Source of the DNA: Curvularia sp. ZM96
Lineage: Eukaryota > Ascomycota > Dothideomycetes > Pleosporales > Pleosporaceae
Direction: 5' to 3'
DNA length: 64,000 nucleotides
NCBI GenBank assembly: GCA_022457065.1
Contig: JAJGBQ010000001.1
Location: 4,402,001-4,466,000, forward strand
Part shown: positions 23,837 to 34,373 of the stretch, piece by piece
How positions within the stretch are numbered: position 1 is the first letter of the stretch
Layout: each line of letters opens with the position of its first letter
Program-made: the position numbers and the translations under genes
The notes under the pieces: model-generated
The model's database searches: none
The model's input: the letters and a program-made list of their open reading frames with translations, nothing else
Told to the model about the DNA's origin: nothing

Positions 23837-24191
23837 TTAACAATCTTCGGTGTAGCCACAGGGTGTGCAGGCCCGATTGAACTTGCGGCAGGTGTCCGTG
23901 CTGCAAGTCGTGTAGCAGCCCCAGGGATTGTAGAAGCACCAGACGGACTCGCTCTTGTTAGCAAAGCGATGGAAAGAGAGATGAGAAGAGAGAGATAAAA
24001 CTCACACTCAGACACTTTTCAAAGAACTCGCTGCATTGATTGCAGTCGGCAACGATAGAGGGCTTGTTGATCTTGGTGTCGGTGGCAGGGTTGTCCTCAG
24101 AGACAACAGTAGTATCAGCCGGAGGCATGGAGAAGGGGCTAGCGAGCGTGACAGAAGATATGAAGGCGATGAAGACGGTAGTGGGCTTCAT
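23837..24191 (-). CDS. Small secreted cysteine-rich protein 1 (effector-like)
   Basis: Two exons (24191-24006, 23953-23837) encode 100 aa with a 52-bp intron (GTGAGT...AAG). A signal peptide is clear (MKPTTVFIAFISSVTLASPF). The mature part has ten cysteines spaced C-x2-C-x6-C-x7-C-x6-C-x3-C-x4-C-x6-C-x2-C-x5-C, from DCNQC to the terminal GYTEDC. The intron falls two codons after the third cysteine, in phase 0, exactly as in the two genes downstream. A PADTTVVSEDNPATD spacer lies between signal peptide and the cysteine domain. Function is unknown; small secreted cysteine-rich proteins of plant-associated fungi are often effectors or antimicrobial proteins. Confidence 0.78.
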
Positions 24192-25741
24192 GATTAAGAA
24201 GTGTCGAAGCGACAAATGCTGACGGTGCGGCTGGAGTGCCATGCGACAACCCAACGAGGAGTTGAGATCAGCAAATGAACAGATTGTTAAATAATATGAA
24301 AAAGCGAGCGGGGGAAGTTTGCAATGATGTTCCGCCCAGCAGTCAGAGAAACAGATGTCTAGTTATATCATAGTGACCAAGTGTGATCCAACTCAACAAC
24401 CGCGCTGGGTCTCGAAAAGATTCGATGATGGTGATAGGTTTGAAATCTAGCCTCCCTTGCGGGGTAATAATGGACAACAGACGGTAATTGGATAACTGGT
24501 TGCGGTGGCGGACATGGTAGGTATGGGAGATGTACACGATAAGACGCCGACGTAGCTTTGCTTCTCGTGTGCAGACTCAACATGATTCGTAGCGCATATG
24601 CAGTTGAGGTAGCCCAAGCGAACACCGATCTCGAATCAAACCCAGACTGCGTTGTACAGGACCGGACGCGAGTCTCGGACTGAACGGCCATCTACTAATG
24701 TTAAGAAAAGCAGAAAAGCAGTTTGTGATTGTATACACTGAAATATTCCTCAGGAATGATGTACGACCAAAGCTGACTTATACTCTCAATACTTTGGGTA
24801 TTAGCTGAACAAGTTTTCCGCATCATACACATCGATCTATAATTTCGAGTGCTCCATGCGAGCTGCATGCTGCCCACATTATGGCTGTAGCAATGCCTTC
24901 TATCTCACGAACTGTCTCATCTCCGTTTTCCTGCTCTAGGATTGGCCACTTAGGATTTGTACTGCGTCACAGGAGCTGTAAAACAAACACAACTGTGCGT
25001 ACATGAGACATTGTGTGAGTGTGAGAGTAGCGAGCAAACGAATTGCATCCATGGCAGTGCTCCAGGAAGTGTGTTTGCATAAAAGGTGTAAAGATGTATA
25101 AACAAAAGCGCAAGTGAATAAATATTACAACATTCCAGTTCTCACCATCAAGCAATCCTCTCTCTGCCGCGGTCGGGTGGGCTCCTAGCAACGACGACGA
25201 CGCTGGGTTCCAAATCGAACATTAAAGACTGCTAACAGTTGTAGGGAACTTACAGCCCAGTGTTGTCGTCACCAATGGGTTGCTAAGCTAGGAGGGCGCT
25301 TCGTTCGAATCGAGGCGTTGGAGCAACAAACGCGGACGGGTTAGGATTGCTTGATTTTTTTGATTTTTTGCTTTCATCACTTGGCAGTGAAATGGGATGT
25401 GGAAATGGCCCTGGAAGCTGATACTGTTTTTTTTTTCGCGCCAAAGACACATCTAGAGTGGAAGATATTACGGCATAAACAAAGATTTAAGGTCACGACG
25501 CATCACACACAATGTCTGTAAATCCGATGTATTCAGCTTCTAGGCAAGCTTGTGATTTATCATCCCTAACCATCAATCTCGAATCCTCGTCATCTAAACT
25601 CGTGTTTTGTGTTGACAACACCCCCGTCATCCATCAATGCAGCCAGCTCTAGAATAACACCTGCAATGGTCTCCGAGGATCGCATCACAGCTAGTACCGC
25701 TGTTGTGAACACGTAAGGTCGGTCGGTCAAGCAGACAAGAC
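24192..25741. other. Long intergenic region within the secreted-protein array
   Basis: These 1,550 bp separate secreted-protein genes 1 and 2. No further ten-cysteine copy was found on either strand. A T10 run lies near 25425 and a tRNA T-arm-like hairpin at about 25306-25322 (rejected as a tRNA). Confidence 0.35.
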
Positions 25742-26006
25742 CTAACAGTTGAAGCCGCAATGCTTACAGAGCGGACTGGCGCGGCAGGTGTCCGTCTTGC
25801 AGGTCTGGTCGCACGTCGCGCCGCCCATGTAGCAGTGCTGTGGAAGTTGTTAGTGAGATTGGGGGTGGGGGGAAGAAAATGTTGCTTACGCGCATGCAGT
25901 TCTCGAAGACGGCGCGGCAGCTGTTGCAGTCCTTGATGTTGGGCTTCTTATCGCCGGCCATAGCGAAGGAGGCCATAGTGGCGAGGATGACGATTGAGAG
26001 CTTCAT
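25742..26006 (-). CDS. Small secreted cysteine-rich protein 2 (effector-like)
   Basis: Two exons (26006-25890, 25837-25742) encode 70 aa; the intron is 52 bp (GTAAGC...CAG). The signal peptide is MKLSIVILATMASFAMAG. The mature 52 residues contain ten cysteines spaced C-x2-C-x6-C-x3-C-x6-C-x3-C-x4-C-x5-C-x2-C-x3-C. The text CKTDTCR corresponds to CSTDTCR in protein 1, and at DNA level the gcggcaggtgtccgt block is shared. The minus-strand TATATAAATATC at 26122-26111, about 105 bp before the ATG, is a good TATA box. The longer upstream frame to 26204 lacks an ATG-based case and overlaps this TATA. Confidence 0.82.
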
Positions 26007-26110
26007 TTTGTTGGTGTTGGAGAAGGTTGGTTGAGTTTGAAAGTAGTTGTAACCGCAGTTGAATGAGTGTTGTGTGTTGAGGAGAAGGACTGAAGGAGCG
26101 TGTGTTGAGA

Positions 26111-26122
26111 GATATTTATATA
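26111..26122 (-). promoter_or_regulatory. TATA box of secreted protein 2
   Basis: The minus strand reads TATATAAATATC, about 105 bp upstream of the ATG at 26006, a usual distance for a strongly expressed fungal gene. The rest of the 26007-26639 gap shows no other feature. Confidence 0.45.
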
Positions 26123-26639
26123 GTGGAGTCAAGATTGTGCGTAAACGCTGCGCCAAGGCAATCAAGAGAGTGAGAGTGAAAGCAGACGTTGTGACTGATG
26201 TCATTGCGCACAGTGTCCCGCCCGTTCGTTATATTCTTACGGTTACTGGGTGGTGAAAGCAAACGACCTGACATTGTTGCCTAAGTGAGATACTGGGAAG
26301 GCGTGATTCGGCCGTTGCAAAGAGTAGACTTGGAGGAACAAACGGAAAGACGGCGGTAAACCCGCGAGAGAAACGTCTAGAGAGCCGTCATGTCATACTA
26401 CCAATCGCAAATGGGAATCTAGAAGTATCTTATCTCTGCCTCCCGACAAGAATCTTAGTATCAAGGCTGTATGCCGCCACGCTTGCTGCCAATTCGTGCA
26501 TCTGCCACTCGCTACTCGATACCAAAGCAAACTGTTAGAAACCCTGTATGCCACCTTAACCCCATAGCATTCTAGCTCCTCGCTACATACCCCACTTTCT
26601 AAGTATCCGTGCCGCTAATACACCCGGCTCTAGACCTCT

Positions 26640-27004
26640 CTACTGATGACACTCCGGCATCTGCTCAATACACTCAAAAGACAAGCATCGATTGCTGAGT
26701 TCAAACCGATGCCAATTTTCCGAATGTTTTGCATGTGCCCAGTCCTCTTGACAGATCTGAATCTGGCACTGTCTTTCACAGACAGCACGATCTAGGACGC
26801 AGTTCTGTTGTATTTGATATTGTTAGCGATTGCTCAGTTCTAACTAAGTGTCTTTAGAGTGAATCAAAGAAATGGATGATTTACCCCTACGCATTCTCTA
26901 ACTTGTTTGACGCAGCGATCACAAACGGCCCGTTTCTTCTTGTTGTTATCACCGGCTAGGGCCAGGGCTGAAAGGGCTGCGATGAGGATAATGGAAAGTT
27001 TCAT
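26640..27004 (-). CDS. Small secreted cysteine-rich protein 3 (effector-like, diverged)
   Basis: Two exons (27004-26885, 26804-26640) encode 94 aa; the intron is 80 bp (GTAAAT...CAG with an upstream gctaac branch site). The signal peptide MKLSIILIAALSALALAG is nearly that of protein 2. It is followed by DNNKKKR, a possible Kex2-type cleavage site. Ten cysteines follow as C-x2-C-x6-C-x3-C-x6-C-x3-C-x4-C-(21)-C-x4-C-x6-C, i.e. the first seven have the same spacing as protein 2, then a 21-residue His/Trp-rich insertion precedes the last three. The phase-0 intron is again two codons after cysteine 3. Confidence 0.75.
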
Positions 27005-27433
27005 GGTGAGTATATTGAGAGAACTTTGGTTAGATGGTCAGACGTGGAGTCGTATGAAGCCGATGGCTTCAGGAGATGATGTTGATGAATAGAGGAGAGG
27101 ATAAAGTTGGTAGTAACGCGGAGATGATTTTGAAGCATTGTTGGCGAGGGTCTGGGTAAGTGGGTGAAGAAAGAACGGATCGCATAACTGACCAATGCCG
27201 TGATACCCATTGCTTACAGCTTTGTATTGAGTGGAATGAAGGTGCAAGAAATGGTGCATCCCTATGCATGTAATTACAAAGACACAAACTGTGACCCAAA
27301 AACGTGAAAATATTGCGTAGATGTGAGACGCTGTCCAGCTTAAGATCACATTTTCGATAGCATTATATTGGCTTAAAGACAGGTGGGATTATATAAGAGC
27401 TCAGAGACCCTAAAGTACCCTTTCACAAGCTGG
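27005..27433. other. Intergenic region
   Basis: Nothing is recognised in these 429 bp, which hold the promoter of secreted protein 3 and the 3' end of the sugar transporter. Confidence 0.35.
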
Positions 27434-29145
27434 CTAAAGCTTCATATCTCCACGAACACTCGACCTACGAGCCTCGTTGGATCCCTGGTGAGAAAGCTGC
27501 TCAATGTCATCGTCTTTCGAAACACGGGCCGTCTCGTACGTGAGCTGATCCTTCAAAGCAGCAAAGTGCTTCTCCGCCTCCCAATTCCAGATACTATCCG
27601 AAGCAAACAAAAGGTCAATCTCTTCCAGTGTACGCTGATTCGTTTCCGGGTAAAGAGCCCAGATCATGGGGATCGTGATGGCGTTACATGCAGCGAAGAT
27701 GTAAAGTGTCTTTTCGCCCAAGGCATTGAACATGACAGGGCAAAGGAGAGTGAGCCAGCCGTTGCCAATGGACCAACCAACGACACCCCAGGCGTTACCC
27801 TTGGCTCTCACCTCCAGGGGGAATATTTCCGCTGGGTACAGCCATGGAACAGTCAACCATGTAGCGCCAAAGATGGCTGTGAAAAGAAAGACCATGGACA
27901 CTGCAGCATTTCCATACGAAGATGCATTGCCCATGTCTCCATTCTTTCGGGCCTCTTGGCCCAAATAAGAAAATCCGCCTGCAAGAGCCATGGCGATTCC
28001 TTGACCCACGGAGCCCCAGTAGCAAGTCCAGCGTCGCCCGATCCGGTCTAGCGTAAAGACGCAGATGAGAGTAGCAAACATATAGAAGATATTGTTCAGA
28101 CCGGCAATCCACTGTCGCTTCTCTGGGCTCATACCTGCGATACCAAAGATCGTTGGGGCATACACGGTGACACCTGCAATTCCGATCCACTCCTGCATGA
28201 TTTGGAACCAAATGACGAGCTGGACGCGACGACCCGTATGAAGTTTTCCGGATCCAATACCAAACAGCATGTGAAAGTAGCTTTGCTTCCGGAAATTGGA
28301 GCGCTCGAGTTCGCAGGAAGAAACAATGTCTTGAAATTCCGCTTCCGCTCTCTGCTTATCTTCTCCAGTATCGCCTCGGAGCCGAGCCAGAACGTAGCGG
28401 CCCTCTGCCTCTCGACCGACCTTGACCAGCCAGCGCGGAGATTCAGGGAAGAACAAGACGCCGGCCATGAGTGCTAGTAACATCGGTATCTGGAATGCAA
28501 TGGGGAAACGCCAGATAAATGACGAAGTGCCATCGCCGTAGAAGGAGCACGCGTATTCCAACCAGTAAGCGATAACCACACCGAGGATATTGAGCGTGAA
28601 CTCGATGGCGATAAACTGTCCTCGAGATGTGTGTTCTGCAGTTTCCGTCGCCCAAACGGGAATAATGGCGTTCAGGATACCGGTTCCCCAGCCATTGACC
28701 AAACGCGCGCAAATCATCCATATATGGTTCATAGCTGAGCACTGCAACGCGGCACCAACTGTTCCGACAGCCGCTCCTAAGAAGATGGTCTTGATACGTC
28801 CGAAGCGATCACCAATGGAACCGCCGACCAAGCATCCAACCAGTGTTCCCAGATAGTACACTGACACAATGCCTCCTTGTAGCAAAGTGTCGTCGACGAC
28901 AGGACCGCCATCCGGACCTTTGTGGCCAAAACCCATGAGCGTATAGTAGTCATAGGCTGTGTTGACACCGCCCATCATGCCCTGGTCATAACCGAAGAAC
29001 AGGATGGAAAGACCAGCGATACAGTTGATCCTTGAGACATAGTCAGCAGGCATCCATAAAATCTGGCAAGAGATGATACTTACGCTATGAGTAAGCTGCG
29101 CTTCTCAAAACGGTGGACGACATTGAATCTATGTATCTTGTCCAT
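27434..29145 (-). CDS. MFS sugar transporter
   Basis: Two exons (29145-29084, 29030-27434) encode 552 aa. Exon 1 is MDKIHRFNVVHRFEKRSLLI, with the intron just before the first helix. Sugar-porter signatures are complete: FFGYDQGMMGGVNTAYDYY in helix 1, GDRFGRIKTIFLGA (D-R-x-G-R-R/K), WRFPIAFQIPMLLALMAGVL, FFPESPRWLVKVGREAEG (the PESPR motif), DRIGRRWTCYWG, WLTVPWLYPAEIFPLEVRAK and YPETNQRTLEEID (PETK-like motif). Twelve membrane segments fit. It would take up hexoses or related sugars/quinate at the plasma membrane; the substrate is not determined. The C-terminal tail is polar and Ser-rich. Confidence 0.92.
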
Positions 29146-29952
29146 GGTTGAGGGCAGTGGCTTATGGCCCCAAAATGAAAACCACTAATGGATGGATATG
29201 GGCGAGGGCGGCCAAGTCCACGCAGGAGGAGATGCGAAAATAAGCGCAATCATTCATCATGTGCGGCCTCAGGACATCTTATAACATCGGTAAGATAGCC
29301 GACGATATGTACGATGGGTATTCCGATGCCCACTTTTCTTCAACGGCGGGGACAGCGAGCTCCCCACTCCCATGGGGCCCCAAGCACAGCTTCTTACATC
29401 CTGACTGGACACAAGCCATGGGTCACATGCTACCCTGCCATCGTAACATGTTGTGCTGTCTTGTGACTGGTGGGAACTATGTTAGCTGCTTTGGAAATTT
29501 GCAGAGGTCTAGGAACTTGGTTTGCGCAGTTACCAGACTGGGTAACCCGCCGCCCATCAGCGCACGACGGATAAAGACGGTGCAAGGGCGAAGCTTGAGG
29601 TAGGTTGGCGAAGCTTCATAGCTATGACAAGCTTGATGTTAAAAAGAACTCCCAGGCTTTCAGAGAGCCGACGAGAACCGACTATTTCCTAATAGAAGTC
29701 TACTTACAGCATCAAAGTATCACAACTTGTCTGTATGTTGCCCGTTCCCAGCGTCATCACGAACGGTGATGTCACCGGCGGGCAGGGTACACGTCGGATC
29801 GGGGAGAATAGCGGCGAAACCCTCTGGGGATCGGCATCCATTACCCCAGTTGCCGACACATAGACGCGATGCAAGGCGGGCATGTGATTGAAAAGCAGGT
29901 TAACAATGTCGGAATTGTTCACGACGCATTCCTCATTTAAACGCCTATGAGC
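29146..29952. other. Intergenic region
   Basis: Open frames at 29259-29603 (plus) and 29704-29922 (minus) have no recognisable protein text and no introns. These 807 bp are taken as the promoter of the sugar transporter and the 3' region of the SRPBCC gene. Confidence 0.35.
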
Positions 29953-30621
29953 TCAAGTTGTCGAGCCAGCTTGCGCATGCTTCTGCTCGCAGTACCGCTT
30001 CAGATCCGTACACCAAAGAGCCACCTTTTCCTTCAATGTATTTTCATACATGGCCTTTACAATCTTCGCCGTCACGCCCGACATCATCTCCCAGGAATGA
30101 ACCTCACACTCATTCTCGCTGATGACAATCACCTCATGAAACCTCTCCGCCGTCGGTGCCAGCCCCATCATGCCACCGTTTCCCTTCCAGCCCACCCGAT
30201 ACACCTTGGTCAAGTCCGCAGTAAAGGTTGGGTCCTCGAGTAACTCAGGCGGGACGTACGAGGATGGCGCAGCAGGTGTAGAGATGTCCGTGACCTTGAG
30301 CGGCGTCCGATGGATATCGTTTGGTTTACTCGCATCCATGATCACGTCGAATTCCATTGTGCTGCCGACGCGCATGCGCGAAAGATCATTGGGGTCCTCA
30401 TCCGAGGCGTCTGTCGCAGGAGGTGGATGCGCCAGGATGCGCCCAACGGGGACCCAGGTATTCCAAGCTGGATAGTCTGCAATGCGCAGAACGGTGTCGA
30501 AGACCAGCGATGCCGGCGCTTGTACAACGATGGAGTGGGATGTCTCGAGGATGGCTTTGCCACGTGGGATAACAACCGTCGCCAGACCGGTTGCAGGAGG
30601 CCACGCCTTGTCGGTTGTCAT
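29953..30621 (-). CDS. SRPBCC/START-like (polyketide-cyclase-like) domain protein
   Basis: A 222-aa single-exon model starts at ATG 30621 (MTTDKAWPPATGLATVVIPR). The frame is open upstream to 30708 but only from a TTG, so an unseen 5' exon is possible. The helix-grip fold text is typical: HSIVVQAPASLVFDTVLRI, ADYPAWNTWVPVGRI and later EVHSWEMMSGVTAKIVKAMY with a final LKRYCEQKH helix. The family binds hydrophobic ligands in a deep cavity; many fungal members are unstudied. No partner gene is suggested by position. Confidence 0.7.
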   Translation of the reverse strand: MTTDKAWPPATGLATVVIPRGKAILETSHSIVVQAPASLVFDTVLRIADYPAWNTWVPVGRILAHPPPATDASDEDPNDLSRMRVGSTMEFDVIMDASKPNDIHRTPLKVTDISTPAAPSSYVPPELLEDPTFTADLTKVYRVGWKGNGGMMGLAPTAERFHEVIVISENECEVHSWEMMSGVTAKIVKAMYENTLKEKVALWCTDLKRYCEQKHAQAGSTT

Positions 30622-31256
30622 GGTGGCCCACCAAAATGCACCGCCGGTTTGAGTTTGTGGTGCTGCGTCGCGCGCCTCGGCAATGCCAACAGTGCTATAC
30701 GAAGACAAATGAGCTGCGATGCGAGCCTTTTGTTACTGCTAGATAGCTCTCTAATCGATAAGCTGGAGCTTCGCCAAGGGCTGCAACTGGTCTAGCTCGC
30801 GGGCTTGTTCTCTCTCCCCCTCCATGGCCGTATTAATATAGGTAAACCCCCGGAGTGACCCTGTTCTGACTCAGCAGCATTGACATGCCCAGACGACAAT
30901 CAGTAAAGTCGATGGAAGAATACTCGGCAAGTAGGCTTGCTTATTTGAATGGTTCGATACTGACGTCGTTTTGTGCTTGCTCCAAAACGCTATGAGCTTG
31001 TGAGTGGTAACTCAAGCGAGAGCTGAATCAGAAACTACTGGGTTTATGAGAACTGATTAGGATTGGGGGCCATAACTACTATCGTATTTGGTATGTGGGC
31101 CCGTTGTCTCCTGAGCAACAAAACTTTCCTATTCCTATTAGCACAAACTATTGCCAATTCTAACCTTTTAAAGATATAGTTTTACAAAAATCCTCGTATG
31201 TATTTCTCCTTCAGCGAACACTCCTCGGAACACCATCAGTGTTCTCCATATCTAAC
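30622..31256. other. Intergenic region
   Basis: These 635 bp hold the promoter and possible 5' exon of the SRPBCC gene and the 3' end of the SQR gene. A minus-strand 24-codon mini-ORF (ATG near 30825) could be an upstream ORF. Nothing else is recognised. Confidence 0.35.
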
Positions 31257-32594
31257 CTACCGGATCCAACCCTTTGGCCCACCCCATTGACCCTTGACAT
31301 GAAACTGGTCATATACCCAAGGGAAGAAATCCTTCTTTAGATGATAAAATGCCCGTCGTGGAATAGCCTGATCCATCCCGAGCCATTGGTGAAACGTCTC
31401 CTTGGGTTCCCCGCCGTACTTAAACTCCGCAAGCAAGACCTTCTTTTCTCCCGTCAAGAGCGGACACGAAGTATACCCATCATACTCTGGCATCACTTCC
31501 TTACCCTCAAGACTACGCAGTATATTCTGGGTTAGAACCACCACCTGCGACGTGATCGCTGCGACTGTCTTCGAAGTTGGCAGGCTGGCAGCATCGCCGA
31601 GGGACCAAACGTTATTCCACTTCCTGTGCTGAAGCGAGTGCTGATCGACATCCACGAACCCCGCTTCATTACCCAACTCGCTCGCTCTGACAAATTCGTG
31701 TGGGACGTTCTTTGGCGCAACGTGTAAAAAGTCGAATTGTCGGGTCACTTTGTCCTGTCCGTTGGGACGCGCAAAAGTCGCAGTGTTCCCATCAATGGAG
31801 ACAAGATCGTGCTCGAACAAGCCCTCGACGCCTCTCTGCCTCCGTAATTCATCGAGCTTGATGCTGTATTTTGGTACTCCGAACATGGTGGGTAGGCCAG
31901 TCGCAAAAGTGATGTTGATTGCTGACTTATCCGATCCACTTTGGTACAAGCCTGTCCGTCTCCAATGGTCTAATGCAAGCCACATGATCTTTTGAGGTGC
32001 GCCAGCGCATTTGATGATTCCAGCTGGCTGGGTGAAGATGGCAGAGCCCCTTTTCAGCCTTTTGATATTTTGGAAAACCTTGTCGCAATAGTCGTAGCTG
32101 TAGATGGATGCTACGAGACTGTTCGGGTCGGCCATTGCTTCAGACAAGCCTTTAACGCTGCTGTAATCGATTTTGACACCTGGTGCAACTACGAGCTGGT
32201 CGTATTGGATCCTTTCGCCATCGCTGAGTGACAAGGAATTGTCACTTGGGTGGAACGCTGCAACACTCTTGTTGTAGAACTTGAGCTTTTTATCCACCAG
32301 TTTATCCATGGGTTTCCTTAGAGCTTGCTTGTCTTTTAAGCCGCCGCCAACGAGCGTCCAACCGGGCTGGTAATGATGCCATGTCGCTGGGTCGATGACA
32401 GCAATGTCCTCTTTTGCGAAGTTGCCTTTTCGAAGGAGCTGGTGGCTGAGTGCGACACCAGCGGAACCGTTCCCAACAACGACAACCTTGTGGTTCCTGA
32501 ACGCAGTGGCTACTGGTGAGACTGTTGCAAGATTTCGAGTCGCTGTATGCCTACTGCCAAGTACTCGGCCTCTGCATTGGCGTAAAGATTGCAT
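31257..32594 (-). CDS. Sulfide:quinone oxidoreductase, mitochondrial
   Basis: A single exon encodes 445 aa from ATG 32594; the frame extends to 32603 only with a TTG. It oxidises sulfide with electrons passed to ubiquinone, producing persulfide. The N-terminus is a mitochondrial presequence (MQSLRQCRGRVLGSRHTATR). The FAD fold reads KVVVVGNGSAGVALSHQLLR, the second motif YDQLVVAPGVKIDY, and the redox-active cysteines sit in GIIKCAGAPQK and YTSCPLLTGEKK, as in eukaryotic type SQR (SQOR/HMT2). The FAD-binding WSLGDAASLPTSKT segment precedes the membrane-binding C-terminal helices with KDFFPWVYD. It is head-to-head with a persulfide dioxygenase gene, the next enzyme of the pathway. Confidence 0.92.
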   Translation of the reverse strand: MQSLRQCRGRVLGSRHTATRNLATVSPVATAFRNHKVVVVGNGSAGVALSHQLLRKGNFAKEDIAVIDPATWHHYQPGWTLVGGGLKDKQALRKPMDKLVDKKLKFYNKSVAAFHPSDNSLSLSDGERIQYDQLVVAPGVKIDYSSVKGLSEAMADPNSLVASIYSYDYCDKVFQNIKRLKRGSAIFTQPAGIIKCAGAPQKIMWLALDHWRRTGLYQSGSDKSAINITFATGLPTMFGVPKYSIKLDELRRQRGVEGLFEHDLVSIDGNTATFARPNGQDKVTRQFDFLHVAPKNVPHEFVRASELGNEAGFVDVDQHSLQHRKWNNVWSLGDAASLPTSKTVAAITSQVVVLTQNILRSLEGKEVMPEYDGYTSCPLLTGEKKVLLAEFKYGGEPKETFHQWLGMDQAIPRRAFYHLKKDFFPWVYDQFHVKGQWGGPKGWIR

Positions 32595-32992
32595 CGCGTT
32601 CAACTAGGGGTCTTGGTGTAATCCGCGCCAAGAAAAGAATCGTGCGACGAAATGGCGATGCTGTTTGTTTTAGAAGACTGATTGGGAGTGTTTTTCTAGA
32701 AAACAGCTGGTCTGCTTATACATCTTTTCGGGTGACGTTGAGCTATAGTCTAGTACAAGGATTGAATCACCAGATGGATGCGCGATGAGACGATATGATC
32801 AATGCCATGGCCCTGTTTCGGCGACTAACATGGATCATCGGCGTCTGCGGATGTAGGCTGAACCCCGAGCGCTGCAACCACGTCGTAATACAGATATCAG
32901 CAAGATGCTCATAATACGGGGCATATCCATATATTTTTGTTGGAAGCATCTGATAAAATCAACATCGTTGCATACAAAAATAACTTCAAGTA
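32595..32992. promoter_or_regulatory. Shared divergent promoter of SQR and persulfide dioxygenase
   Basis: There are 398 bp between the two start codons and no other gene. The arrangement would allow co-regulation of the two steps of sulfide oxidation. No specific binding site was identified by eye. Confidence 0.5.
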
Positions 32993-34217
32993 ATGAAAGC
33001 TGTGCGATTCTACAACCAGACTCGATCTATCAGCCCGCTCTCGAACCGACTACATTATCTACCCAACTACCAAGCCGCACACAGGTATCGCCTGTTCCAT
33101 CAGCAGAGCCCTCTCAAGAGTTCTTTGGCAATCCGTTGCTCAAAAACCAAAACACAACCCGTCACTTCAACAATTCGAAAAATGTCCGTCGTCGCTACTC
33201 CGACTGAGCAATTTCTGCCATTCCTAAGGCCCGAAGACAAGATACTCTACAACAACGTGGTGACTACTTCTCAAGAGCCTGCCATTCATAGTTCTTTCGA
33301 GGAGAAAACTGGTACATGGCAATATGTGGTTGCCGACCCCGCTACGAAGAAAGCCGTCATCATCGATGCCGTCCTGGACTACGACGCGAACTCCAGAACC
33401 ATCAGCACATCGACGGCGGACAAGTTGCTGGCAACTATATCCTACAACGGATACCGCATCGAGAAGATCCTGGAGACACATGCACACGCTGATCATCTAA
33501 CAGCCGCCTCCTACCTCCAGCACCGGCTCTCGCAAATGCAAGGTTTCAGACCACCAATCTGCATCGGCAAGCGCATCGACCAAGTCCAACAATTTTTTGC
33601 GGCAAAATACGGTATCCCTGCTGAAGAGTACGAAGGCGCCTTTGACCAGCTTTTCGAAGATGGCGAGTCCTTTGCGCTAGGCCAACTGACGGTAAACGTC
33701 ATGCATCTTCCAGGACACACCCCAGACCACTTGGGCTATCAGATCTCCAGTAAGTGCGCTAGCAAGCGGTCGAGGCACAACCAAGCATACTAACTAGCGA
33801 CCAGAAAACGTCTTTTGCGGCGACTCCATCTTCCACGCAGACATCGGCACCGCACGCTGCGACTTCCCTGGCGGGAGCGCAAAAGACCTTTACACATCCG
33901 CGAAAAGACTGCTCAGCCTACCCGAAGACGTCAAGATCTGGACTGGTCATGATTACCCATCTTGTCCTGCGCGTTGCGAAGCCGTTCCTTGGATGACGGT
34001 CCAAGATCACCGGGAGAGAAACAAGCACGTTTCCATGAGCGTTGCTGAGGAGGACTTTCTTACGCTGCGGCAGGAGCGGGATGCCGGGCTGGCGGCGCCA
34101 AAGCTGCTGGATCCCTCTCTGCAAATTAATATTCGGGCTGGTAGACTGCCGTCGCCAACGCCGGGTGGTGAGCGTTTGATGTTGCTTCCAGTCAAGATGC
34201 AGTGCGATGCATGGTAG
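32993..34217 (+). CDS. Persulfide dioxygenase (ETHE1-like metallo-beta-lactamase fold)
   Basis: Two exons (32993-33749, 33805-34217) encode 389 aa. ETHE1-type enzymes oxidise glutathione persulfide to sulfite in mitochondria. The metal-binding motif is THAHADHLTAASYL; further ligands are in HLPGHTPDHLGY, CGDSIFHADIGTARCDFPGG and WTGHDYPS. The first about 60 residues are basic and hydroxyl-rich (MKAVRFYNQTRSISPLSNRL), a mitochondrial presequence; an internal ATG at 33182 (MSVVATPTEQF) could start a cytosolic form. The C-terminal extension (NKHVSMSVAEEDFLTLRQER) matches longer bacterial/fungal Blh-like members that handle sulfide under oxidative conditions. It converges on the Zn2Cys6 regulator gene, 156 bp away. 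Confidence 0.9.
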
Positions 34218-34373
34218 ATCTCTTCTGTTGCAGGAGGATGTGTAACTTGGAGATGGCAAATTGTTTTCGCGATCCAGTCAGTTTTGTTATTTCTTATGTC
34301 AATTGTATTTCATGATGCGGTTCGAGCATGAAGAGGTATTACCAAGGTCTTGCTAAGCGGAAAGTTATTTGAA

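Noticed and set aside
25240..25335. tRNA-like T arm (cttcg-ttcgaat-cgagg) near 25306-25322
   Set aside because: No matching acceptor stem, D arm or anticodon arm could be placed at the right distances on either strand; the ttcgaa core is palindromic and probably chance.
30622..30708. 29-residue N-terminal extension of the SRPBCC protein
   Set aside because: The extension starts with TTG; no ATG is available in frame before a stop. A short upstream exon remains possible but could not be placed.
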